Below, in pieces: positions 16,531 through 26,700 of a stretch of DNA of 64,000 nucleotides; the stretch's first letter is position 1, and every line of letters starts with the position of its first letter. A program made the position numbers and the translations under genes. The notes beneath the pieces were generated by a model. That model was not told the origin of the DNA, made no database searches, and was given only the letters and a program-made list of their open reading frames with translations. Origin of the DNA: DASXUX01 sp036504595 (GTDB lineage: Bacteria > Planctomycetota > SZUA-567 > H5-PLA8); the NCBI GenBank assembly GCA_036504595.1, contig DASXUX010000052.1, positions 1-64,000 on the forward strand. Reading direction: 5' to 3'.

Positions 16531-17627
16531 ACGCGCGGGCGCTGTATCTTCGGCTTGAGGGCCCGCTGCAAGCCTGGGGCGTGGCTTCCAACTGGACGGT
16601 GCGCGACACGTGCCGTGAGCCGACCAAGTCGGGCATCGCAGGGCTGCTCTGTTGTGCGCTGGGGCTGCGGCGCGACTCGGCCGAGCTGGCGGGCTGGATC
16701 GAGAAGATCAACGCATTACAGTTCGGAGTACGAGAGGACATTCCCGGACGTCTTCTGAAGGATTATCACACCGTCGGAGCCGGCATCGGAAATCTGAAGG
16801 CGAAGGGAAGGATAAAGTTCATCCCGAACACGACGACCTTTGAGCCCATCGTCTCATACCGCTCGTATATTTCAGACGCCAGTTTCCTTGCCGTGCTGCT
16901 GGGCGAGGAGAAGACGCTGGAACAGCTTCAGTTGAGGCTTGAGTCGCCCGAGTGGCCGCTCTTCCTTGGGCGCAAGTGCTGTCCGCCCTCAACACCGCTG
17001 CTGGAAAAAGATGCCGAGCAACTTTCCGAGCACCGGAACGTCGAAGAGGCGCTCAAAGCGGCAGCTTGGAGGCCGCGGCTGCAAGGCGTTGACGCGAAAC
17101 CCGGTGAGCGCGGCCTGCGCGCAGTTATTGAAGCGAATGCGGCTGACGCCGGGGCTCGGCCAGTGAATGACACGCTGCTGCGGCTGGGGCCGCCACAATA
17201 TGGGCGGCGCTGGGTGCGGGAGACGTGGCTGAAAAATGTCCGTCTGAACGAAGACTCCGCTCCCATTCCGTACCAGGACGAGCGCCCGAAAAGGCCGGAC
17301 TACACGAGCACGACGTGGCGTGAGAAGAAACGTCCAGCTCGCTTGAAACTTGATGACTACCAGTGCGTTGTCTGTGCGTGGGCTCAGTCCAAGGGCCTGG
17401 AGGAGCATCACAGAACTTATGCGAATGTGCCGGACGAAGTCATTGAGACGGACCTGGCGACGCTTTGCAAACAATGCCACTTCGCGGTGACGATGCTGGA
17501 GTACGAATACGGGATGGACAGCGTGCGCATCGATCCTTGCGACGATGCCGAGATGATGCGCATCGTCGAGCGCCGCGAGGAGATTCGGCATGAGCAGCGG
17601 GCGCGGCACTTGGTGAAACGGAGGTGA
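16527..17627 (+). CDS. cas5e: Cas5e-HNH fusion: crRNA 5'-handle subunit with C-terminal HNH nuclease
   Basis: 366 residues from ATG 16527, which overlaps the cas7e stop as ATGA; an upstream in-frame start would lie inside cas7e. Residues 1 to about 250 are Cas5e: LRLEGPLQAWG (9-19), PTKSGIAGLLCCALGL, and FLGRKCCPPSTPL (146-158). Residues about 260-335 form an HNH domain: zinc-type cysteines Cys280, Cys283, Cys314 and Cys317, the catalytic LEEHHRTY (His294, His295) and LCKQCH ending at His318. Normal Cas5e is about 230 residues and has no nuclease. Since no cas3 lies in the locus, the HNH is the likely DNA-cutting enzyme, as known for Cas5-HNH Cascade. A basic tail ends the chain. Confidence 0.95.
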   Translation: MNARALYLRLEGPLQAWGVASNWTVRDTCREPTKSGIAGLLCCALGLRRDSAELAGWIEKINALQFGVREDIPGRLLKDYHTVGAGIGNLKAKGRIKFIPNTTTFEPIVSYRSYISDASFLAVLLGEEKTLEQLQLRLESPEWPLFLGRKCCPPSTPLLEKDAEQLSEHRNVEEALKAAAWRPRLQGVDAKPGERGLRAVIEANAADAGARPVNDTLLRLGPPQYGRRWVRETWLKNVRLNEDSAPIPYQDERPKRPDYTSTTWREKKRPARLKLDDYQCVVCAWAQSKGLEEHHRTYANVPDEVIETDLATLCKQCHFAVTMLEYEYGMDSVRIDPCDDAEMMRIVERREEIRHEQRARHLVKRR

Positions 17628-17630
17628 GCG

Positions 17631-18389
17631 ATGTACCTATCGCTATTGAAGGTGAATATCGAGGGCGATCCGAATCTGCCGCGCTACGGCCGGACGTGGT
17701 TGAAGAATCCGTATCACGTGCACCAGCGACTGAGCAGGGCGTTTGGAGAAATGCCGAAGGATGCCCATCAAAACAGAGAGCCGCGCGCCGACGAAGGCAT
17801 GCACTTTCTCTATCGTGCCGATGCCTCGCGCATCGTTGTCCTTTCAACAGTCGAGCCGGACTGGAAGCGCGCCTTCGCTAACGCGTCGTATCTGCTGGCT
17901 GAGGGCAGCACGCCGGAGACTCGGCCATTCACGTTGCCGGCGGAGAAAGGGGAGCGTCTGCGCTTTCTCCTGCGCGCAAATCCGACGCGTAAAGCCCGAA
18001 CATGTTTGCGAGACGGACGGCGTGTGGAAATCGACGCGAGGAACGGCAAACGGACTGTGCTCGTGAGCGATGAGGAGCGTCTGTTGTGGTTGCGGCGAAA
18101 AGGCGACTGCGGGGGATTCTCGATCGTCGAGGACAACGACCCCGATTTCGGACTTCAGATCTTGGACGAGGGCTGGGTGCACGCTTGGAAGACCCGGCCC
18201 GAGGGCACTACTCATGCGGGATCACACGAGGATGGCAGGAAGACGGGTTCGGGGCTATCGTTCCGATCCGTGCGCTTTTCCGGAGTTCTGATCGTGACTG
18301 ATCCGATTGCGCTGCGCAACACCATCGCAGCGGGCCTCGGTCCGGCGAAGGCGTTTGGGTTTGGGTTGCTGTCGGTGGCGCGGGGGTGA
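17631..18389 (+). CDS. cas6e: Cas6e (CasE/Cse3) crRNA-processing endoribonuclease
   Basis: 252 residues, normal for the family. It starts MYLSLLKVNIEG, has LRFLLRANPTRKART in the middle and ends with the glycine-rich RNA-binding loop GPAKAFGFGLLSV, all Cas6e hallmarks. It cuts pre-crRNA at the 3' base of each repeat stem (CCCCAC paired with GTGGGG), leaving an eight-base 5' handle (GTGAACCG here), and stays bound to the 3' hairpin. The start is 3 bp after the cas5e stop, with GGAGG inside the end of cas5e. It should also process the mini-CRISPR RNA, whose repeats keep the same stem. Confidence 0.93.
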   Translation: MYLSLLKVNIEGDPNLPRYGRTWLKNPYHVHQRLSRAFGEMPKDAHQNREPRADEGMHFLYRADASRIVVLSTVEPDWKRAFANASYLLAEGSTPETRPFTLPAEKGERLRFLLRANPTRKARTCLRDGRRVEIDARNGKRTVLVSDEERLLWLRRKGDCGGFSIVEDNDPDFGLQILDEGWVHAWKTRPEGTTHAGSHEDGRKTGSGLSFRSVRFSGVLIVTDPIALRNTIAAGLGPAKAFGFGLLSVARG

Positions 18390-19459
18390 GGGCAGGGTTG
18401 AGGGGTCAGGGTCCGGGGTTCAGGGGGCGGAGTCCGGGGCAGCCTTTTCAGTACGTGTGCAGAAGGCTGGTTTGAGCGTTCAGTCCTTCTGCGGATCGTT
18501 GTGTCGCCTCTGCGAGGCTCTTGACGAGCAAGGACATGCGAACCCGCAGCTTACGCCATTCGTTTCGACACAACTCGGAGGGCGCTTTGTTTTGCCCCTT
18601 CAGGGCGACGAAATCATAGGGCGCTGGAACCCAGGGCGGCGCTCACTGCGTGAGCTTTCCCTGGGCTTTCATAGGTAGGCCTTTCAGGCCAAACGGCTTT
18701 TGCGCCGGATGGTCGGCGGCAATGGGGCGCGCCGCTGGTTCCGCGGGAGATGTGTAGAAACTAATGGCTTACGCTGCGGGCTACCCGTGTGCCGCCGCTC
18801 CGCGGCTACGAACAGCAACGACACTGCATGTCATGGACAGTATGGACAGCATGGACAGCATGGAATGGAGTGATCTACGTGTGGGCGTTTTCGAGGGGAC
18901 TGAACGGTTACAGAGGTTGGGTAAGCGTTCAGTCCAACGAACGGCAACAGATTTCAACACGGAGGCACAGAGGACGCAGAGGTCACAGAGTTTCTTTTAG
19001 CTCTAATCGGTTCTCTGCGTTCCTCCGTGTTCTCTGTGACTCTGTGTTGAAAGCAGTTAAGGAGCGCTGAGCAGTAGACCGACTATCAAGTCAACAAAGG
19101 GACTCAACGGTTACAGAGGTTGGAGTGCACGTGTGCAACTGAGGGCGCTAGGGGAGAGACTTTCTGCACATTGTGCAGTCTTGGACATGAGAGACTTTGA
19201 GGCTTGAGACCTGAGGCTTGAGTGAGGGGATACCGTAGATCACCACATGTGCACTTTTTTACAGGCTGGAGAGGCGGGCGTGGGACGCCCGCACTATGAC
19301 GCACCGTGCACTTTTGGACAGAAAGGGCAGGGTTCGGGGTTCAGGCGAGAGGAACCGCTCCCTGACGAGCGCGGTAACGATTGCCACATGTGCATTTTTT
19401 TACAGGAATAAGGAGGTCTGAGGCTGGAGGTCTGCCGCACCGAATGGAAGGGGGGGATT
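18390..19459. repeat. 1.07-kb gene-free repeat cluster between effector and adaptation modules
   Basis: No supportable gene. It holds several repeat types. A 9-bp word ATGGACAGC is repeated at 18833-18866. An imperfect inverted repeat at 18953-19052 is made of CACGGAGGCACAGAGGACGC-like words. A 25-bp direct repeat containing AACGGTTACAGAGGTTGG occurs at 18896-18920 and 19099-19123 with one difference. A 23-bp direct repeat containing TTTTTTACAGG occurs at 19243-19265 and 19384-19406 with one difference. A half palindrome lies near 19273-19299. The effector and adaptation genes therefore probably have separate promoters. Confidence 0.75.
19243..19406 (+). repeat. 23-bp direct repeats upstream of cas1
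   Basis: Two 23-bp copies, at 19243-19265 and 19384-19406, share CCACATGTGCA and TTTTTTACAGG and differ at one base; a weaker partial copy (GTGCACTTTTGGACAG) lies near 19306-19321. The second ends 53 bp before the cas1 start. CACATGTG is itself palindromic, so these could be operator sites for the adaptation genes, or merely members of the surrounding repeat family. Confidence 0.45.
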
Positions 19460-20386
19460 ATGAAACATTTGCACGTACTGCCGCGCTTCAACGACCGGTG
19501 GAGCCATCTGTACTTGGAGCGGGGAAAACTGGAGAAAGAGCACGACGCGCTGACGCTCTACGACAAGGACGGCGCGACGCCGCTGCCTATCGACCAGCTC
19601 AGCATCGTGTTCTTGGGGCCTGGAACGACGATCACGCATGCGGCGGTCAAGGCTCTGGCCGACAACAACTGTCAGCTTTACTGGGTGGGCGAAGAAGGCG
19701 TGCGGCTGTACGCTTTCGGCATCGGCGGAACGCATAGCGCGCATAGGCTTTTGCGCCAAGCGAAACTGTTCAGCGACGAGCAGGAACGGGGCCGCGTCGT
19801 CCGCCGCATGTACCAGAAACGATTTCCCGGCCCGATTCCCGCCGACGCAAGTATCGAACAAATACGCGGGATGGAAGGCGCTCGCGTGCGGGAATCGTAC
19901 CGGAAACTGGCGGAGACGTTCAACGTCGAGTGGCACGCTCGCGCCTACGACCAGAACGACTGGAGCAAAGGCGATCCTCTCAACCGCGCGCTATCGTGTG
20001 CAAACTCTTGCCTGTACGGCCTGTGTCACGCGGCGATTCTGGCCGCTGGGTACTCGCCAGCCATCGGCTTTGTGCATGTGGGCAAGATGCTGAGCTTCGT
20101 CTATGACATCGCCGATCTGTACAAGACGGAACTGACGGTGCCCGCCGCGTTCGAGATGGTCGCAAGTTCCACAGCAGAGGTGGAACGTCGCGTCAGGCAG
20201 CGTTGCCGGGACGCTTTCTATCATGCAAAGCTGATGGACAAGATCCTGCCGGATATTGCGGAGGTGCTCGATGCTGGTGATGATCTTGAAGAACGTCCCG
20301 GCGAGCTTGAGGGGCGCGCTGTCTCGCTGGCTGGTGGAGCCGGAGACGGGGGTGTTCTTGGGGAACCCGAGCGCGCGGGTGCGTGA
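19460..20386 (+). CDS. cas1e: Cas1 integrase, type I-E
   Basis: 308 residues, as in E. coli (305). The metal-binding catalytic residues are present: Glu139 in IRGMEGARVR, His206 in GFVHVGKMLSF, and Asp216/Asp219 in VYDIADL. Cas1 with Cas2 inserts new spacers at the leader end. The start ATG 19460 follows a G-rich ribosome site. The last 32 residues are Gly/Ala-rich because this DNA also encodes the start of cas2 in another frame: the two genes overlap by 116 bp. Confidence 0.95.
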   Translation: MKHLHVLPRFNDRWSHLYLERGKLEKEHDALTLYDKDGATPLPIDQLSIVFLGPGTTITHAAVKALADNNCQLYWVGEEGVRLYAFGIGGTHSAHRLLRQAKLFSDEQERGRVVRRMYQKRFPGPIPADASIEQIRGMEGARVRESYRKLAETFNVEWHARAYDQNDWSKGDPLNRALSCANSCLYGLCHAAILAAGYSPAIGFVHVGKMLSFVYDIADLYKTELTVPAAFEMVASSTAEVERRVRQRCRDAFYHAKLMDKILPDIAEVLDAGDDLEERPGELEGRAVSLAGGAGDGGVLGEPERAGA

Positions 20387-20654
20387 CGAACTTTGGCAGA
20401 TGGCCGTGGCCAAAGCTGGGCGCGGCAGCGTGATTCAGCTATGGAGCTATCCCTGTCCGCAGGGCTACCGCAGTCGAGCGCACAACGCCAGTGGCCGCGA
20501 ACTCGTGGATTACGAGGGGCTCGCCTTGGTGCGCGTGCATGCGAGACCGGTGCGGGCGAATGCGGAAGCCAAAACGGAGTCGCAGACCGCTGATGGCAAC
20601 GGCGACAAAAACGGCGCGGATCGCGGGAGCGATAGCTCTTTGGCAACCGAATAG
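20271..20654 (+). CDS. cas2e: Cas2 spacer-acquisition protein, type I-E (CasB/Cse-type)
   Basis: 127 residues from ATG 20271, chosen because MLVMILKNVPASLRGALSRWL aligns with the I-E Cas2 start. WLVEPETGVFLGN, VRDELW and GLALVRV complete the ferredoxin-like core by about residue 90. It forms the scaffold dimer of the Cas1-Cas2 integrase. A polar tail of about 37 residues (AEAKTESQTADGNGDKNGAD) is not usual and looks disordered. It overlaps cas1 by 116 bp, implying translational coupling, and ends 82 bp before the first repeat. Confidence 0.93.
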   Translation: MLVMILKNVPASLRGALSRWLVEPETGVFLGNPSARVRDELWQMAVAKAGRGSVIQLWSYPCPQGYRSRAHNASGRELVDYEGLALVRVHARPVRANAEAKTESQTADGNGDKNGADRGSDSSLATE

Positions 20655-20736
20655 AGCGAAGTACCTGTCGCACCCTTGCGGATGGGCGACCACAAGGGCT
20701 TGCGCACTCCATGCAGTTGTTGTACGACATGCTGGA
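20655..20736 (+). promoter_or_regulatory. presumed CRISPR leader
   Basis: The only DNA between cas2 and the first repeat is 82 bp, so the array promoter and leader-anchoring sequences must lie here or within cas2. It is not AT-rich and no clear -35/-10 or IHF-like site is visible. The array may instead be cotranscribed with cas1-cas2. Confidence 0.5.
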
Positions 20737-23700
20737 GTCTTCCCCACGTGTGTGGGGGTGAACCGTGCATCCGCTGCCGAATGGGCAAAATGCTGGTGTC
20801 TTCCCCACGTGTGTGGGGGTGAACCGCTATTTGCGATGCATCGCGCGGTATTCGGGACGTCTTCCCCACGTGTGTGGGGGTGAACCGTTGTGCGGGATCG
20901 GAGCGCTGATGGACAGAACGTCTTCCCCACGTGTGTGGGGGTGAACCGCGAGGTGGTGCTAATGCCGATTGGTGAGTTTAGTCTTCCCCACGTGTGTGGG
21001 GGTGAACCGGCAACGGCCACGGCCCCTTCGATTTCATGGCCGTCTTCCCCACGTGTGTGGGGGTGAACCGCAATTTGCCGAGATGTTCGGCAGGTTTGTT
21101 CCGTCTTCCCCACGTGTGTGGGGGTGAACCGTCTGCGAATGGCTCACGAGCGAAGACGATCTGGTCTTCCCCACGTGTGTGGGGGTGAACCGCATGAACG
21201 TGGTGGGCAACCGGCCGCTATTCTGTCTTCCCCACGTGTGTGGGGGTGAACCGGTCACGACGGCTCCGCGACCGACAAGCCGAACGTCTTCCCCACGTGT
21301 GTGGGGGTGAACCGTCGGGGCAAAAAACCAAGGATGAGCCTATGAAGTCTTCCCCACGTGTGTGGGGGTGAACCGAGGAGGCGCCGGTCTGAGGACGGAC
21401 CCAGGAAGTCTTCCCCACGTGTGTGGGGGTGAACCGTGGCCTGCGGCTCGGCGGAAGCACTTAGTCGAGTCTTCCCCACGTGTGTGGGGGTGAACCGTTG
21501 CGGCGGCACATCGCGAAAACGGAAGGGCGGTCTTCCCCACGTGTGTGGGGGTGAACCGGTGACGGCAGGAATATTGATACCCGTAGATAAGTCTTCCCCA
21601 CGTGTGTGGGGGTGAACCGACTGATGAAACGGTTGGTAAATGGGAGATTCCGTCTTCCCCACGTGTGTGGGGGTGAACCGATCGTGTCCTGGTACGTGTC
21701 TCAGATCCATCTGTCTTCCCCACGTGTGTGGGGGTGAACCGGTTGACCTATGGAGGGCCGCGAATGAGATATCGTCTTCCCCACGTGTGTGGGGGTGAAC
21801 CGCTCGCACGGTTCGATCTGCTTCCGTGGGCCGAGTCTTCCCCACGTGTGTGGGGGTGAACCGAACCCGTCCGCAGGAGCCAAATAGCCATCCGAGTCTT
21901 CCCCACGTGTGTGGGGGTGAACCGAAATTGTTCACCCTGGATTTCGTCGATGTTCCGTCTTCCCCACGTGTGTGGGGGTGAACCGACTTGCGCGGCGTGG
22001 CCGATGGCCTGGATCTGGTCTTCCCCACGTGTGTGGGGGTGAACCGACCTGGCCGGCCAGCCCCGCAGCGATGTTGTTGTCTTCCCCACGTGTGTGGGGG
22101 TGAACCGCACACTATCGACCGAATCAACCCGGACGGGAACGTCTTCCCCACGTGTGTGGGGGTGAACCGCGCAGGCCGCTCGTGCCGCTGGCACGTCCCC
22201 GGTCTTCCCCACGTGTGTGGGGGTGAACCGAATGCCGAAGCCAGCATTTCGTTGAGCGGGACGTCTTCCCCACGTGTGTGGGGGTGAACCGGTCCAGATC
22301 GCAATGACGGGCCATGCATGCGCGTCTTCCCCACGTGTGTGGGGGTGAACCGTTTTCAGGTGTGCAGTCATCGCAACGCGCACGTCTTCCCCACGTGTGT
22401 GGGGGTGAACCGTGATCGGCTACTACAATCGCAGAGCGCTGCGTGTCTTCCCCACGTGTGTGGGGGTGAACCGCGCGCCTCAAGCCCATCGCCGAGAAAA
22501 TCTCTGTCTTCCCCACGTGTGTGGGGGTGAACCGCGACGTGAAATCGCTGCGCGAAGAAGACGACGTCTTCCCCACGTGTGTGGGGGTGAACCGCGCACG
22601 GCTCCGACATTTCGTTTTCAACCTTCGTCTTCCCCACGTGTGTGGGGGTGAACCGCTTGCGCTGCCGTGTATCCAGATCGTGGTACGGTCTTCCCCACGT
22701 GTGTGGGGGTGAACCGTGGGGCCGTTCCATTCGGGCGGCGACACGTACGTCTTCCCCACGTGTGTGGGGGTGAACCGGAAGCCGCCGGCGCGATCGCGAA
22801 GTTTGTCGAGTCTTCCCCACGTGTGTGGGGGTGAACCGGCTAACCAAGCGGGGGACACGCCAAAGCCCTCGTCTTCCCCACGTGTGTGGGGGTGAACCGC
22901 CGGAGGCGATTGGCAAGCAGATCGGCAAGAGGTCTTCCCCACGTGTGTGGGGGTGAACCGATCGTGGCCGTAAAACTGACCCCTGTCACTGGGTCTTCCC
23001 CACGTGTGTGGGGGTGAACCGTACCTGTTGGCAAAGTGCAGCGAGCTTTGGGAGTCTTCCCCACGTGTGTGGGGGTGAACCGGCGATGCGTACGTTGGAG
23101 GCTCGGCGCGCGTTGTCTTCCCCACGTGTGTGGGGGTGAACCGAAAAACAGAACAAACGCCAGCGTTAGATCGTCGTCTTCCCCACGTGTGTGGGGGTGA
23201 ACCGACGTGGTGCTCGCGCGCTCGGCCGATTTCAAGGTCTTCCCCACGTGTGTGGGGGTGAACCGCCGACCGTGCCGGCCGGACTGGCGTTCCTGACGTC
23301 TTCCCCACGTGTGTGGGGGTGAACCGGTGCGAAGACGATGAGATCCATCTGGAACACAGTCTTCCCCACGTGTGTGGGGGTGAACCGGCGAGCGGACTCA
23401 AAAACCCGTTCAAACCAAAGTCTTCCCCACGTGTGTGGGGGTGAACCGCTCGCAGGCTTGGACTCACGAACGTTCACAGGGTCTTCCCCACGTGTGTGGG
23501 GGTGAACCGTCCACAACCTGAAGCTGGCTTGTCTGCAAGCCGTCTTCCCCACGTGTGTGGGGGTGAACCGCCTTCGCAGAGATAGTGCACCAGCGTCTCG
23601 GTGTCTTCCCCACGTGTGTGGGGGTGAACCGGCTATTCAACCACCGGAAGAAGACAACGTTTTGTCTTCCCCACGTGTGTGGGGGTGAACCGTCGATACC

Positions 23701-26700
23701 GCTCCGCTCAAGTCGCTGGAAATGGTCTTCCCCACGTGTGTGGGGGTGAACCGCATCAGATATTCATTCCGGCCGTTGAGATCCGGTCTTCCCCACGTGT
23801 GTGGGGGTGAACCGCCCGCACTCAAGGGAATAAACGCGGCGCGGGAGTCTTCCCCACGTGTGTGGGGGTGAACCGCATGGTTGCCACGGTTAGCGAGTGG
23901 TTCGACGGTCTTCCCCACGTGTGTGGGGGTGAACCGTGACTTAGTGGTTCTATACGACACGCATCCGGGTCTTCCCCACGTGTGTGGGGGTGAACCGACA
24001 CGACCGCGTCTGTCATGGCCATCGAAAACGTCTTCCCCACGTGTGTGGGGGTGAACCGAGCAATCTCAATATCGGCGGCTGGGACGTTCCGTCTTCCCCA
24101 CGTGTGTGGGGGTGAACCTGGTGCTCGCGCAGATAGCTGTCGTCGATCCAAGTCTTCCCCACGTGTGTGGGGGTGAACCGCGCGCGAGCTCGCCGGCCTG
24201 GAAGCGCTCGACGTCTTCCCCACGTGTGTGGGGGTGAACCGGCAGCGCTCGAATCGTTGAAACGTGCGGCCACGTCTTCCCCACGTGTGTGGGGGTGAAC
24301 CGTCTCCGAATTACAGAAAGTGGACGGAGAACCGGTCTTCCCCACGTGTGTGGGGGTGAACCGCTGTTTCCGCCCTTAGCTGCCGCCAAGCGCAAGTCTT
24401 CCCCACGTGTGTGGGGGTGAACCGTCTGCGCGCGCGTCCAGGCCGGTGACCTTGATGTCTTCCCCACGTGTGTGGGGGTGAACCGTTCGTGCGCGGCATC
24501 GAAATCAACGGCCTCTCGTCTTCCCCACGTGTGTGGGGGTGAACCGAGCGACAAGGCCCGCGAAGCCGCGCAAGACGGGTCTTCCCCACGTGTGTGGGGG
24601 TGAACCGGGAACGCCGAACGAAGAGGCGTTGAAGCTCAGGTCTTCCCCACGTGTGTGGGGGTGAACCGCGGCTGGAGCGGACAAGGGCGCAGCGGCTACA
24701 GTCTTCCCCACGTGTGTGGGGGTGAACCGTCTACTTTGGCGGCAGCGATTGCGCTTTACCTGTCTTCCCCACGTGTGTGGGGGTGAACCGAGGAAGACCA
24801 TACCGCGATGGTAGTTCTGGAAGTCTTCCCCACGTGTGTGGGGGTGAACCGATTACTCCGGCGCTGGCGTGCTTGACCTTGACGTCTTCCCCACGTGTGT
24901 GGGGGTGAACCGGCGCGCAGCGTCTTCAGGACGATCTGGTACCAGTCTTCCCCACGTGTGTGGGGGTGAACCGCTCGGGCCGTTTTTGCTTTGGTACTGC
25001 GACACGTCTTCCCCACGTGTGTGGGGGTGAACCGGCAAGGAAAGCAGCTTCCAAGGCTGCGTTCGGGTCTTCCCCACGTGTGTGGGGGTGAACCGGCAAT
25101 ACCGGAGTCCAGGGATTGCAGGGTAATGTCTTCCCCACGTGTGTGGGGGTGAACCGCGCGTCGCCGTGGTCCACACCAGCGCGGGCTCGTCTTCCCCACG
25201 TGTGTGGGGGTGAACCGATCGTCCATGATGACCAGGTCCGGCCGCGTACGTCTTCCCCACGTGTGTGGGGGTGAACCGCGCAATTCTAGCGGCCCCGGAT
25301 AGCTGGCGCAGTCTTCCCCACGTGTGTGGGGGTGAACCGCGGCTGGAGGGTTACATTTCCTGCGATTTGTAGTCTTCCCCACGTGTGTGGGGGTGAACCG
25401 CGGCCGAAAATCATCGTCGGGCAAGGGCATTCGTCTTCCCCACGTGTGTGGGGGTGAACCGACGGACACGCCGTCCAAACTATGCAGATAGTCGTCTTCC
25501 CCACGTGTGTGGGGGTGAACCGCACAACGCGACGCCGCGCTGGAAGATGCGGCGGTCTTCCCCACGTGTGTGGGGGTGAACCGCATGTCCGACCCGCGCC
25601 AGACTGTATTTCACCGTCTTCCCCACGTGTGTGGGGGTGAACCTGCAGCGGCAACATTTCTTTGTGCCAGAGCAGCGTCTTCCCCACGTGTGTGGGGGTG
25701 AACCGCTCAATCGGTTCCGTCGCCCAAATGAGTCCGCCGTCTTCCCCACGTGTGTGGGGGTGAACCAGCTGCTGTTCGGCACCATCAACGAGAAGCTACG
25801 TCTTCCCCACGTGTGTGGGGGTGAACCGCATACGAGTACAAGTATCGCGGGAGTGGGTTTGTCTTCCCCACGTGTGTGGGGGTGAACCGTTACGCGCCGG
25901 CATCCCGACTGCGAGCGAGTTGTCTTCCCCACGTGTGTGGGGGTGAACCGCCTAACAGCGATCTGGATGCTGAGTGGCTGCGGTCTTCCCCACGTGTGTG
26001 GGGGTGAACCGATCGAAGGGCCGCGCGTAATCGCCTGTTGCACGTCTTCCCCACGTGTGTGGGGGTGAACCGAACGAAGACCCGAACAGGACCGCCGCGC
26101 ACCTGTCTTCCCCACGTGTGTGGGGGTGAACCGCGGAAGTCTCGGCGCTCGAATTGATCGACACGGTCTTCCCCACGTGTGTGGGGGTGAACCGCCGGTT
26201 GGAAGCGGTTCGACAATGTGTCGGGCGTCTTCCCCACGTGTGTGGGGGTGAACCGGTCTTGTGGTGCGGTATCGCAACAAGCCCCAGGTCTTCCCCACGT
26301 GTGTGGGGGTGAACCGCCAGCGCGAGCCTTTCTTTTCACCGCCGGGCAGTCTTCCCCACGTGTGTGGGGGTGAACCGGTGATAGCCACGGGGAAAAGTGG
26401 TCTACACGTGTCTTCCCCACGTGTGTGGGGGTGAACCGTTGATAAGGTGCTGAAGTCGCTTCCACCTGGAGTCTTCCCCACGTGTGTGGGGGTGAACCGA
26501 ATCGTGCCTTCGTTGCCCGTCGCGGTATACGGTCTTCCCCACGTGTGTGGGGGTGAACCGCCTGTTCCGTGGGAACAGATGCAGGAAGACAAGTCTTCCC
26601 CACGTGTGTGGGGGTGAACCGTTCGCGTATTCACCGAACCGCACCGGCATGACGTCTTCCCCACGTGTGTGGGGGTGAACCGGCCGGAAAAAACTGGAAG

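Noticed and set aside
18764..19070. Small frames encoding MDSMDSMDS and NTEAQRTQRSQ peptides between cas6e and cas1
   Set aside because: These peptides are translations of short intergenic repeat words with no ribosome sites.
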